Shown one piece after another: positions 24,723 to 31,492 of a DNA stretch of 64,000 nucleotides; the stretch's first letter is position 1, and every line of letters begins with the position of its first letter. The stretch lies in assembly GCA_050329835.1 (NCBI GenBank), contig JBHJOJ010000022.1, forward strand, positions 31,398 to 95,397, written 5' to 3'. The position numbers and the translations under genes are program-made. Source of the stretch: JANNOG01 sp050329835. Its GTDB lineage: Bacteria; Actinomycetota; Actinomycetes; Actinomycetales; JBBAYJ01. The notes under the pieces were generated by a model that saw nothing but the letters and a program-made list of their open reading frames with translations, did not search any database and was not told the origin of the DNA.

Positions 24723-26105
24723 ATGGCAACGCTCACGATCGCCGAGGCCGCCGAGGCGGCCGGCACGAGCACCGACACGATCCGCTACTACGACCGCGAG
24801 GGCCTTCTTGCCGGGCTCGCCCGGGACACCGTCGGCAACCGCCGCTTCACCACCGACGACGTCGGCTGGCTGCGGGTGCTGCGGTGCCTGCGGGACACCG
24901 GGATGACGATGGCGGACCTGCGCTCGTTCTGCGCGGTGGACGGCGAGGTCCGCCCCGCGGACCGGCTCGCCATGCTCGTGGCCCACCGGGACCGGGTGCT
25001 GGATCGCATCCGCCGGACGCACGAGCAGCTCGCCGTCATCGACGGCAAGATCGAGGCCTACCGGATGTCCGCCGCCGGCACCAGGGCGCCCGAGGTGACC
25101 CCGGTGACCCCCGCGGCGACCGCGGCCCGCCGGCTCGGCCGCAGCGATCTCGCGACGTCCGCGCTCGGGGTCGGGACGTGGGTGCTCGGTGGGCCCTTCT
25201 CGATGCAGGGCCGCCCGGTCGGGTGGGGCGAGGTCGACGACGAGGAGTCGGTCCGCGTGCTGCGCCGGGCCGTGGACCTCGGGGTCACCCTGGTCGACAC
25301 CGCCGACGTCTACGGCACCGGTCACGCCGAGCGCATCGTCGCCCGCGCTCTCGGGGAGCGGCGCGACGACGTCGTCTACGCCACCAAGTGGGGCAACACC
25401 TACGACGAGGACGCCCGCGAGCTCACCGGGAGCGATCCGACGCCGCAGTACGCCCGCCGGGCACTGGAGGCGTCGCTGCGCCGGCTCGGCACCGATCGGA
25501 TCGACGTCTGGCAGCTGCACCCCGGGGACCTCGATCCCGCGCTGGCCGACGACCTCGTGGCGCTGTGCGAGGACCTCGTCGACGAGGGGTCGATCCGGAC
25601 CTACGGCTGGAGCACCGACGACCCGGCCCGCGCGGCCCGGTTCGCCGCCGGACCCCGCTGCGCGCTGGTCCAGTGCACCCTCAACCTGTTCGAGCCCGCC
25701 CCGGCCATCCTCACCACCGCGCGTGACCACGACCTCGGCGTCCTCGCCCGCAGCCCCCTCGCCATGGGCCTGCTGAGCGACCGGGTGACCGCCGGCACCC
25801 GGCTCGCTCCGGGCGACGTCCGCCACACCAGCCCCGAGTGGCTGGCCTGGTTCCGGAACGGCCGGCCGACGCCCGAGTACCTGGCTCGCCGCGACGCGGT
25901 GCGCGACGTCCTCACCAGTGGCGGCCGCACCGTCGCCCAGGGCGCCCTCGCCTGGCTGTGGGCCCACGACGGGCGGATCGTCCCCATCCCCGGGTGCCGG
26001 ACCGTCGCCCAGGCCGAGGAGAACGCCGGCGCCCTCGGGCACGGTCCGCTGACCCCGGAGCAGTACGCCGAGGTCGAGCGGCTCCTGGGCCGCGGAGCAC
26101 CCTGA
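24723..26105 (+). CDS. MerR regulator fused to an aldo/keto reductase
   Basis: One uninterrupted 460-residue frame. Residues 1-70 are a MerR winged helix (LTIAEAAEAAGTSTDTIRYY, NRRFTTDDVGWLRVLRCLRD), about 80-117 the dimerising coiled coil (RDRVLDRIRRTHEQLAVIDG), then a short Ala/Pro/Thr linker. From about 133 a full aldo/keto reductase follows (RRLGRSDLATSALGVGTWVL) with the whole catalytic tetrad: Asp and Tyr in VDTADVYG, Lys in YATKWGN, His in WQLHPGD, and the C-terminal NADP site (GCRTVAQAEENAGAL). The barrel occupies the effector position of MerR, so it may sense its own substrate or cofactor. The operator upstream suggests autoregulation. Confidence 0.92.
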   Translation: MATLTIAEAAEAAGTSTDTIRYYDREGLLAGLARDTVGNRRFTTDDVGWLRVLRCLRDTGMTMADLRSFCAVDGEVRPADRLAMLVAHRDRVLDRIRRTHEQLAVIDGKIEAYRMSAAGTRAPEVTPVTPAATAARRLGRSDLATSALGVGTWVLGGPFSMQGRPVGWGEVDDEESVRVLRRAVDLGVTLVDTADVYGTGHAERIVARALGERRDDVVYATKWGNTYDEDARELTGSDPTPQYARRALEASLRRLGTDRIDVWQLHPGDLDPALADDLVALCEDLVDEGSIRTYGWSTDDPARAARFAAGPRCALVQCTLNLFEPAPAILTTARDHDLGVLARSPLAMGLLSDRVTAGTRLAPGDVRHTSPEWLAWFRNGRPTPEYLARRDAVRDVLTSGGRTVAQGALAWLWAHDGRIVPIPGCRTVAQAEENAGALGHGPLTPEQYAEVERLLGRGAP

Positions 26106-26178
26106 CCGCTGGAGGTGTGTGCGGCCGGGATCCGGTGGGCGCGGACGCCCGGGTCGAGGTCGCCCTGGACGGCTACGG

Positions 26179-27468
26179 CTACCGGTGGCTGCGCGTCACC
26201 TGGGAGGGCAGCTGCCGGTCGTCCTGAGCGCCCGCCGCACCCGGGGCCGGCAGGCGGAGGACCAGTCGGGCGCCGGGGCCGTCCTCCCGGTTCGACGCCT
26301 GCAGGTCCCCTGACATCCGGCGGGCCAGGGCCCGGGAGATCGTGAGCCCGAGACCGGACCCGTCGCCGTCGTGGTGGTGGCGGGACGGGTCGCCCCGGTA
26401 GAGGCGGTCGAAGACGTGCGGGAGATGCTCGGGCGCGAACCCCTCGCCGGTGTCCGCGACGCTCAGCAGACCGTCCTCTCCGTCGGGGGAGACGGCGACG
26501 GTCACAACGCCCCCGTCCGGCGTGTGCCGGAGGGCGTTGTCGAGGAGGTTGCCGACGATCTGGGCCAGCCGCGCCGGGTCGGCCAGCGCGGACACCGGTC
26601 CCGGGGCCGTCACGCCCAGCCGGACGCCGGCCCGCGTCGCCATCGGTCGGGCCGCCGCCACCGCGCGTTCCGCCTCCGCCGCCAGGTCGACGGGCACGGG
26701 ATCCAGCGCCAGGGTCCGCTCCTCGGCCGCGGCCAGGACCTGGAGGTCCGTGACGAGCCGGCTCATCCGGTCCAGCTGCGAGCGGAGCGCGGCGAGGGTC
26801 CCGGCGTCGGGGTCCAGAACCCCGTCCTGCAACGCCTCGACCTGGGCGAGGAGCGTCGACAGGGGCGAGCGCAGCTCGTGGGCGAGGTCGTTCTGCTGCC
26901 GCCGCCGCTCGGTGTCCGCCTCCGCCAGGCGCCGGGCCATCTCCCGGAAGGACCCAGCCAGGTCGCGCGCCTCGGTGCCGAGCCGCGGGTCCGGGACGGC
27001 GACGTCGAACCGGCCGCGGGCGATCCGGTCGGCGGCCCGCGCCAGCTCCGAGAACGGCGACGCGAGCCGTCGGCTGGTGACGAGCGCGACCCCGGCCGCG
27101 GCCAGGGCGGACACCGCCAGGGCACTGGCCACCCCGATGAGCAGGGACGTCGCGAACGCCTCCCGGGCGTGGGCGAGCACGTGGGGATCGGTCTCCCCGG
27201 CGCGCCGCAGGTGCTCGTCGAACAGCGGGGGCGCCACCACCCACGTCACGACCACGACGGCCAGCACCGCCGCCGTCACCAGCCCGACGTCCGCGACGAG
27301 CAGCCGCGACCGCAGCCCGCCGCGCCCCCTCCCCCGGGTCTTCCGCCCATAACCGGTCCCAGAGCCGGTCCCGGGCCCCGTTATCCGCCCATAACCGGTC
27401 TCAGAGCCGGTCCCGGGCCCGGTTATCCGCCCATAACCGGGTGGGGGAGGGCGGGCAGGATCAGGCAT
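26179..27468 (-). CDS. Sensor histidine kinase
   Basis: A 429-residue membrane kinase. A Gly/Pro-rich cytosolic N terminus with 14-residue repeats leads to a first helix (about 55-80), a short extracytoplasmic loop (about 30 residues, DEHLRRAGETDPHVLAHARE), a second helix, HAMP (SRRLASPFSELARAADRIAR), the phosphoacceptor NDLAHELRSPLSTLLAQVEA and an ATPase with N-box QIVGNLLDNALRHTPDG, VADTGEGFAPEHLPHVFDRL and SGLGLTISRAL. The small sensor loop fits a metal or envelope signal. It overlaps the response regulator stop by 8 bases. The last about 20 residues overlap a relic-like stretch on the other strand. Confidence 0.93.
   Translation of the reverse strand: MPDPARPPPPGYGRITGPGTGSETGYGRITGPGTGSGTGYGRKTRGRGRGGLRSRLLVADVGLVTAAVLAVVVVTWVVAPPLFDEHLRRAGETDPHVLAHAREAFATSLLIGVASALAVSALAAAGVALVTSRRLASPFSELARAADRIARGRFDVAVPDPRLGTEARDLAGSFREMARRLAEADTERRRQQNDLAHELRSPLSTLLAQVEALQDGVLDPDAGTLAALRSQLDRMSRLVTDLQVLAAAEERTLALDPVPVDLAAEAERAVAAARPMATRAGVRLGVTAPGPVSALADPARLAQIVGNLLDNALRHTPDGGVVTVAVSPDGEDGLLSVADTGEGFAPEHLPHVFDRLYRGDPSRHHHDGDGSGLGLTISRALARRMSGDLQASNREDGPGARLVLRLPAPGAAGAQDDRQLPSQVTRSHR
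27343..27441. repeat. 42-bp tandem repeat in the kinase N terminus
   Basis: Two 42-base units (27343-27384, 27385-27426) and a partial third (from 27427) each begin ccgcccataaccgg and differ at few positions. In frame they encode GYGRITGPGTGSET-like repeats of the kinase. Being a multiple of 3, copy number can change without frameshift. Confidence 0.85.
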
Positions 27469-28174
27469 GGGCGTGGTCCACGCGGTAGCCGACGCCGCGG
27501 ACGGTCTCGACGTAGCGACCTCCCCCCGGGGCGTCGCCCAGCTTGCGGCGCAGGTTGGCGACGTGGACGTCGACGACGTGCTCGTCGCCGAACCACTCGC
27601 GGCCCCACATGGCATGGAGGATCTCGCGCCGGGTCGCCGCCCGCCCGGGTTCCGCCGCCAGGGTGGCGAGGACGTCGAGCTCGGTGGGGGTCAGCCCCAG
27701 GTCCCGGCCGTCGCGGGCGACGGTGCGAGCGGCGACGTCGACGACGAGGTCGTGCACCCGCAGCGTCCGGTCCGCCGGCCGGCCGCGGTCCGCCCGCCGC
27801 CGCAGCAGCGCCCGGACCCGTGCGGCGAGCACCCGGGGGCTGAACGGCTTCGTCAGGTAGTCGTCGGCGCCGGCGGCCAGCCCGCGGACGACGTCCTCCT
27901 CGTCGTCCCGGGCGGTCAGCATGAGGATGAAGGCGTCCCCGTCGGCCCGTAGGCGCCGCGCCACCTCCAGCCCGTCCATCCCGGGCAGCATGAGGTCGAG
28001 CACGACGACGTCCGGACGATGCCGGTGGGCGGCCGCCAGCCCGCCCGGGCCGTCGTGGGCGACCGTGCAGTCCAGGCCCAGCCGATCGAGGTAGCGGGCG
28101 ACGACAGCGGCGAGCGCCTCCTCGTCGTCGACCACGAGGACGCGCCCGCCGGGGGCCGGCACCTCACCCGTCAT
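27461..28174 (-). CDS. OmpR-family response regulator
   Basis: A 237-residue regulator. The receiver domain has acidic residues VVDDEEAL, the phosphoacceptor Asp60 in VVVLDLMLPGMDG and Lys in YLTKPFSPRVL. The C-terminal winged helix is of OmpR/PhoB type (DLGLTPTELDVLATLAAEPG ... VVDVHVANLRRKLGD). ATG 28174 lies within the end of the DUF305 gene (11-base overlap), and the kinase start overlaps its own stop, so DUF305, regulator and kinase form one operon. The TCTTGA direct repeat at 28913-28929 is a likely binding site. Confidence 0.94.
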   Translation of the reverse strand: MTGEVPAPGGRVLVVDDEEALAAVVARYLDRLGLDCTVAHDGPGGLAAAHRHRPDVVVLDLMLPGMDGLEVARRLRADGDAFILMLTARDDEEDVVRGLAAGADDYLTKPFSPRVLAARVRALLRRRADRGRPADRTLRVHDLVVDVAARTVARDGRDLGLTPTELDVLATLAAEPGRAATRREILHAMWGREWFGDEHVVDVHVANLRRKLGDAPGGGRYVETVRGVGYRVDHAHA

Positions 28175-28820
28175 TCGTGGACAGCCACTCCTCCATGAGG
28201 TCGATCTCGGCCTGCTGGGTCTCGACGATCGCGTCCGCGAGCTCGCGGACCTCCGGGGACTCGCCGTCGTCCTGGACGTCGCGCGCCATGTCGATCGCAC
28301 CCTCGTGGTGCTCGATCATCATCTCGGTCCACATCCGGTCGAACTCGGAACCCGAGGCCTCGCGCAGCTCCTCGAGGTCCTCCTCCGACATCATGCCGCC
28401 CATCCCGCCGTGGCCCATGTGGTCCATGCCCTCCCCGGACCCCATGCCGTCACCCAGCCCGTCCATCATCTGCGGCACGCCCCACTCGTCGAGCCAACCC
28501 TCCATCTGGTCGATCTCCGGCTGCTGGGCGGCCCGGATGTCCTCGGCGAGGGCGCGGACTGTCCCGTCCTCGCTGATCTCCAGGGCGTCGTCGGCCATGA
28601 CGACCGCCTGCTCGTGGTGCGGGATCATCATCTGGACGAACATGACGTCGGCGGCGTTCGCGTCACCCTCCGGATCCACCGTCGCCGCGGCGTCCTCGGT
28701 CGCGCCGGAGTCCTCCGAGTCGTCCCCGCAGGCGGCGAGCAGGCCTCCGGTCAGGGCCAGGGCCAGGGCGAGGCCGGCGACGGCGAGCGGGCGGAGCGGG
28801 CGCAGCGCGTGGTGGCGCAT
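28164..28820 (-). CDS. DUF305 lipoprotein
   Basis: A 218-residue exported protein: Arg-rich start, hydrophobic core, lipobox LLAAC, then two copies of the DUF305 ferritin-like half-motif, FVQMMIPHHEQAVVMAD and WTEMMIEHHEGAIDMARD, separated by a Met/His-rich loop (MGSGEGMDHMGHGGMGGMM) suited to copper binding. Family members are tied to copper tolerance or homeostasis. A clear AGGAGG precedes ATG 28820. First gene of the operon with the two-component system. Confidence 0.93.
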   Translation of the reverse strand: MRHHALRPLRPLAVAGLALALALTGGLLAACGDDSEDSGATEDAAATVDPEGDANAADVMFVQMMIPHHEQAVVMADDALEISEDGTVRALAEDIRAAQQPEIDQMEGWLDEWGVPQMMDGLGDGMGSGEGMDHMGHGGMGGMMSEEDLEELREASGSEFDRMWTEMMIEHHEGAIDMARDVQDDGESPEVRELADAIVETQQAEIDLMEEWLSTNDG

Positions 28821-28912
28821 CGGGTGCCTCCTGCGGTCGGTGTGGTCGATCACCGCCCACGATGCCGCCGTCCCGCGCCGGTCCCGGCCCCGGACGCCCT
28901 CCCCGGACCCGA

Positions 28913-28929
28913 TCTTGACCTGTTCTTGA
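28913..28929. promoter_or_regulatory. Direct repeat, probable OmpR-type regulator site
   Basis: TCTTGA occurs twice with an 11-base period (28913-28918, 28924-28929), the spacing on one DNA face used by OmpR/PhoB-type dimers. It stands in the 214-base divergent gap between the DUF305 operon and the BNR-protein gene. Confidence 0.6.
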
Positions 28930-29034
28930 GACAGCGAGGCCGAGCCCGCCCGGGCGACCGCGGTCGGTGCCCGCGGAGGCCGTCGTGGCGCCGACGGGGC
29001 CGTCGTCCCTGGTCGGGGGAGCAAGGATGTCCTC

Positions 29035-29916
29035 GTGACACCGCGTTCCGTCCTCCGTCGGGCTCCTGTCCTTCTCGTCCTGGTCGCCGTCGCGTCCGGT
29101 TCGGCGGCGTGCGGCGGGGACGGCGCCCGGGCCACGAGCGCGGTGGCCGCCCCGGCGACGACCGGGACTCCCGGCAGCGCGGGTGGGGCCGCGCCGGCGG
29201 GCGTCGCGACGATCGACCTCCGGTCGGAGATCGACCACGTGCACGGTCTCGCCGTCGGCGCCGCGGGCGACGTCCTGGCCGGCACCCACTCCGGCGTGGT
29301 GCGACTGGGCACGGACGGGTCCGTCGAGCCGGTGGGGCGGTCCCGCGACGACTTCATGGGGATGACGGGTGATCCGGACACCGGGCGGCTGTGGTCGTCC
29401 GGGCACCCGGGCCGGGGCAGCGACCTGCCGGACCCGGTCGGCCTGCTCGTCAGCGACGACGGCGGCGTGACATGGCGACCGGTGTCCCTGACCGGCGACG
29501 TCGACTTCCACGCCCTCGGCGCCTCGGGGGACCGGGTCGTCGGTTCCGGGGGACCGGCCGGCCTGCTGGTCAGCGAGGACGGCGGCCGCTCGTGGCGGGA
29601 GGGCCCCGCCCTGGCGGCGGCCGCGATCGTGGTCGCCGGCGACGAGGTGTGGGCGACCACCGCCGACGGCGTGCAGCACAGCACGGACGGCGGCTTCTCG
29701 TTCCGCCCGGTCCCGGACGCCCCGCCGCTGGTCCTGCTCAGCCGGGCGGCCGACGGGTCGATGTGGGGGATCGACGAGACCGGCGTGGCATGGCGGTCCC
29801 CGGTCGGCGGCGGGTGGGAGAGCCGCGCCGTCGTCGGCGCGGTCGAGGCGATGGTCGCCGCCGGACCCGACCTGGCGTACGCGGTGCGAGACGGGAAGCT
29901 GCTGGAGCTGACGTGA
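29035..29916 (+). CDS. F510_1955-type BNR-repeat lipoprotein
   Basis: A 293-residue exported lipoprotein (lipobox SGSAAC) with a beta-propeller of BNR/Asp-box character: DHVHGLAVGAAGDVLAGTHS, LLVSDDGGVTWRPV, LLVSEDGGRSWREG, VQHSTDGGFSFRPV. It matches the family annotated as F510_1955 glycosylhydrolase, often next to DUF305 genes. The sialidase catalytic residues are not apparent, so enzymatic activity is doubtful. The stop overlaps the next start (GTGA). Confidence 0.85.
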   Translation: MTPRSVLRRAPVLLVLVAVASGSAACGGDGARATSAVAAPATTGTPGSAGGAAPAGVATIDLRSEIDHVHGLAVGAAGDVLAGTHSGVVRLGTDGSVEPVGRSRDDFMGMTGDPDTGRLWSSGHPGRGSDLPDPVGLLVSDDGGVTWRPVSLTGDVDFHALGASGDRVVGSGGPAGLLVSEDGGRSWREGPALAAAAIVVAGDEVWATTADGVQHSTDGGFSFRPVPDAPPLVLLSRAADGSMWGIDETGVAWRSPVGGGWESRAVVGAVEAMVAAGPDLAYAVRDGKLLELT

Positions 29917-30794
29917 CGCCATCCCCGATGCCCTGGCCCGCCGACGGCGGGATCCCCTACCGGTCCTTCCCCGCTGTCGACCTCGGGCCGTTCGACGTGC
30001 AGGTCTACGGCGTCATGGTCGCCCTCGGGGTGCTGCTGGGCGGCTGGCTCATGAGCGTCCGCAACCGCCGGTACGGGATTGCGGCCGAGCGCAGCCAGAA
30101 CCTCGTCGTCGTCCTGGTCGCCGCCGGTCTGGTGGGGGCGCGGCTGGCCTGGGTCCTCCCGAACCTGGACCAGATCGAGTCGCCGGTCGACGTCGTCGCG
30201 GTGTGGGACGGCGGCCTGACCCTGTCAGGCGGCTTCCTGGCCGCGTTGATCGCCATCCCGCTCGCCACCCGTGGCATGACGCCGTCCGACCGGTGGCGGC
30301 TGCTGGACGGGGCGGCGCTCGGGATGGCCGTCGGCCTGGTCCTCGGGCGGATCGGGTGCATCGCCGTCGGTGAGCACTTCGGGCGCGAGACCACGGCCGC
30401 GCTGGGCCTGCGGTACCTGGGTGGGAGCACCGTGCAGGGGCCCCTGGAGGTCGGGACGACGTACTGGTCGTTGCCGGTCGTCGAGATCGGGTACCTGCTG
30501 GCGATCCTCGCGGTGATGTTGGTGGCGGACCGTCGGCGCGCCGCGGGGCCCGGCACGCTGGTGGGCATCTTCGTCGTCGGGTACGGCCTCAGCCGGTTCG
30601 TCTCCGACTTCCTCCGGGCCTACGACATCACGGTGCTCGGGCTCACCGGGGCGCAGTACCTCATGCTCGCCGCGATCCCGTTCGGGGTGTGGGCGCTCGT
30701 CGCTGCCCGGCATCGAGCGAGCCACCTCACCCCAGGGATCCGCGACCCGGCCGACGCCGCTCCTCCGACGGTCGGCGACGCTCCCGTCCGGTGA
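29913..30794 (+). CDS. Lgt paralogue (diacylglyceryl transferase-like), divergent active site
   Basis: A 293-residue, seven-helix membrane protein with Lgt topology: FPAVDLGPFDVQVYGVMVAL, VGARLAWVL, LVLGRIGCIAVGEHFGRETT, and a C-terminal YGLSRFVSDFLRAYD. In canonical Lgt the essential His is in GGL-x(2)-H-GG; here it reads GGLTLSGG, with Ser in that place. The signature GRxGNFxNGExxGR reads GRIGCIAVGEHFGR, lacking both Asn. It is therefore unlikely to be the housekeeping enzyme. Co-translated with the BNR lipoprotein and next to DUF305, so it may handle a metal-related lipoprotein or have a non-acyl role. Confidence 0.88.
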   Translation: MTPSPMPWPADGGIPYRSFPAVDLGPFDVQVYGVMVALGVLLGGWLMSVRNRRYGIAAERSQNLVVVLVAAGLVGARLAWVLPNLDQIESPVDVVAVWDGGLTLSGGFLAALIAIPLATRGMTPSDRWRLLDGAALGMAVGLVLGRIGCIAVGEHFGRETTAALGLRYLGGSTVQGPLEVGTTYWSLPVVEIGYLLAILAVMLVADRRRAAGPGTLVGIFVVGYGLSRFVSDFLRAYDITVLGLTGAQYLMLAAIPFGVWALVAARHRASHLTPGIRDPADAAPPTVGDAPVR

Positions 30795-31142
30795 CGTGGC
30801 CCGGGGTCCGGGCGGCCCGATCGCCCTGCCAGAGGTCGAGGACCAGCCGGACGGCGTCCTCCAGGCGCGCCAGCTCGGGCCCGCTGAGCAGGCCGCGCCG
30901 TCGACGGAATCGCGAGAGCGGCACGGTGTGGAGGTCCGTCGCGTTCGCGTACGACACGAGGTGCCCGCTCACGCCCGCGTCGGCGTCCAGCTCCACGTGG
31001 GTCGAGCCCGGGCCGCGAGTTCCCGTGAGGAGGACGACGGTCACGGCGGACAGTCGCGGCCCGAGGACGTTCGCCGCCAGGACGACGGCCGGGTGCTCGC
31101 CGACGGGTGCCGGGACCGGACGGTCCAGACCTCCCCGCGCAT
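30727..31142 (-). pseudogene. MazF/PemK-type toxin, frameshifted
   Basis: ATG 31142 begins MRGEVWTVR, the canonical MazF start, but the rest of the domain (PAPVGEHPAVVLAANVLGPR, SAVTVVLLTGTRGP, SYANATDLHTVPLSRFRRRR) is in another frame. Restoring one base near 31112-31116 joins them. The toxin (a ribosome-independent mRNA interferase) would then be intact. It lies 27 bases after the antitoxin stop, in the usual antitoxin-toxin order, and its 3' end overlaps the Lgt-like gene by 68 bases. Confidence 0.8.
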
Positions 31143-31169
31143 CGGCAGCGGCGCGGTGGCCTGCCGCAC

Positions 31170-31406
31170 TCAGTCCTCGTCGGGGTACAGGGCAGCCGTG
31201 ACATCGGACACCGGCGCCCGATGCCCGTCGTAGAAGCTGTCGTAGGACTGGCCGAGGGCGACCTGTCGAGCCTTGCGATGGAGCAGGACAAGACCTTCCC
31301 GGATGGCCTCGGAGATGCCGCTCAGGCCGAGGACCTCGGCGTCGGCGGTGACAGCCTTCGCCAGATCCTCGGGAACCCGGGCTTGGAGCACGACGGACAT
31401 CGACAT
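31170..31406 (-). CDS. Antitoxin of the MazF-type toxin
   Basis: A 78-residue protein with a ribbon-helix-helix-like N terminus (VVLQARVPEDLAKAVTADAE) and an acidic tail (DVTAALYPDED) fit to wrap a toxin. Directly upstream of the MazF-like frame, with its own palindrome (31413-31426) in the leader. Because the toxin is frameshifted as read, the antitoxin may be a survivor. ATG 31406 and 31400 are both possible starts. Confidence 0.8.
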   Translation of the reverse strand: MSMSVVLQARVPEDLAKAVTADAEVLGLSGISEAIREGLVLLHRKARQVALGQSYDSFYDGHRAPVSDVTAALYPDED

Positions 31407-31412
31407 GCGTCA

Positions 31413-31426
31413 TACGGTGCGTCGTA
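31413..31426. promoter_or_regulatory. Palindromic operator of the toxin-antitoxin pair
   Basis: TACG-gtgcgt-CGTA, a 14-base palindrome six bases upstream of the antitoxin start, the expected place for antitoxin autorepression. Confidence 0.5.
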
Positions 31427-31492
31427 CAGTCGACGGTCGCACAGCCGTCTCCGGGCGTTGCGTCCCGGGCTGAACACCGAGGGCGACCGAGG

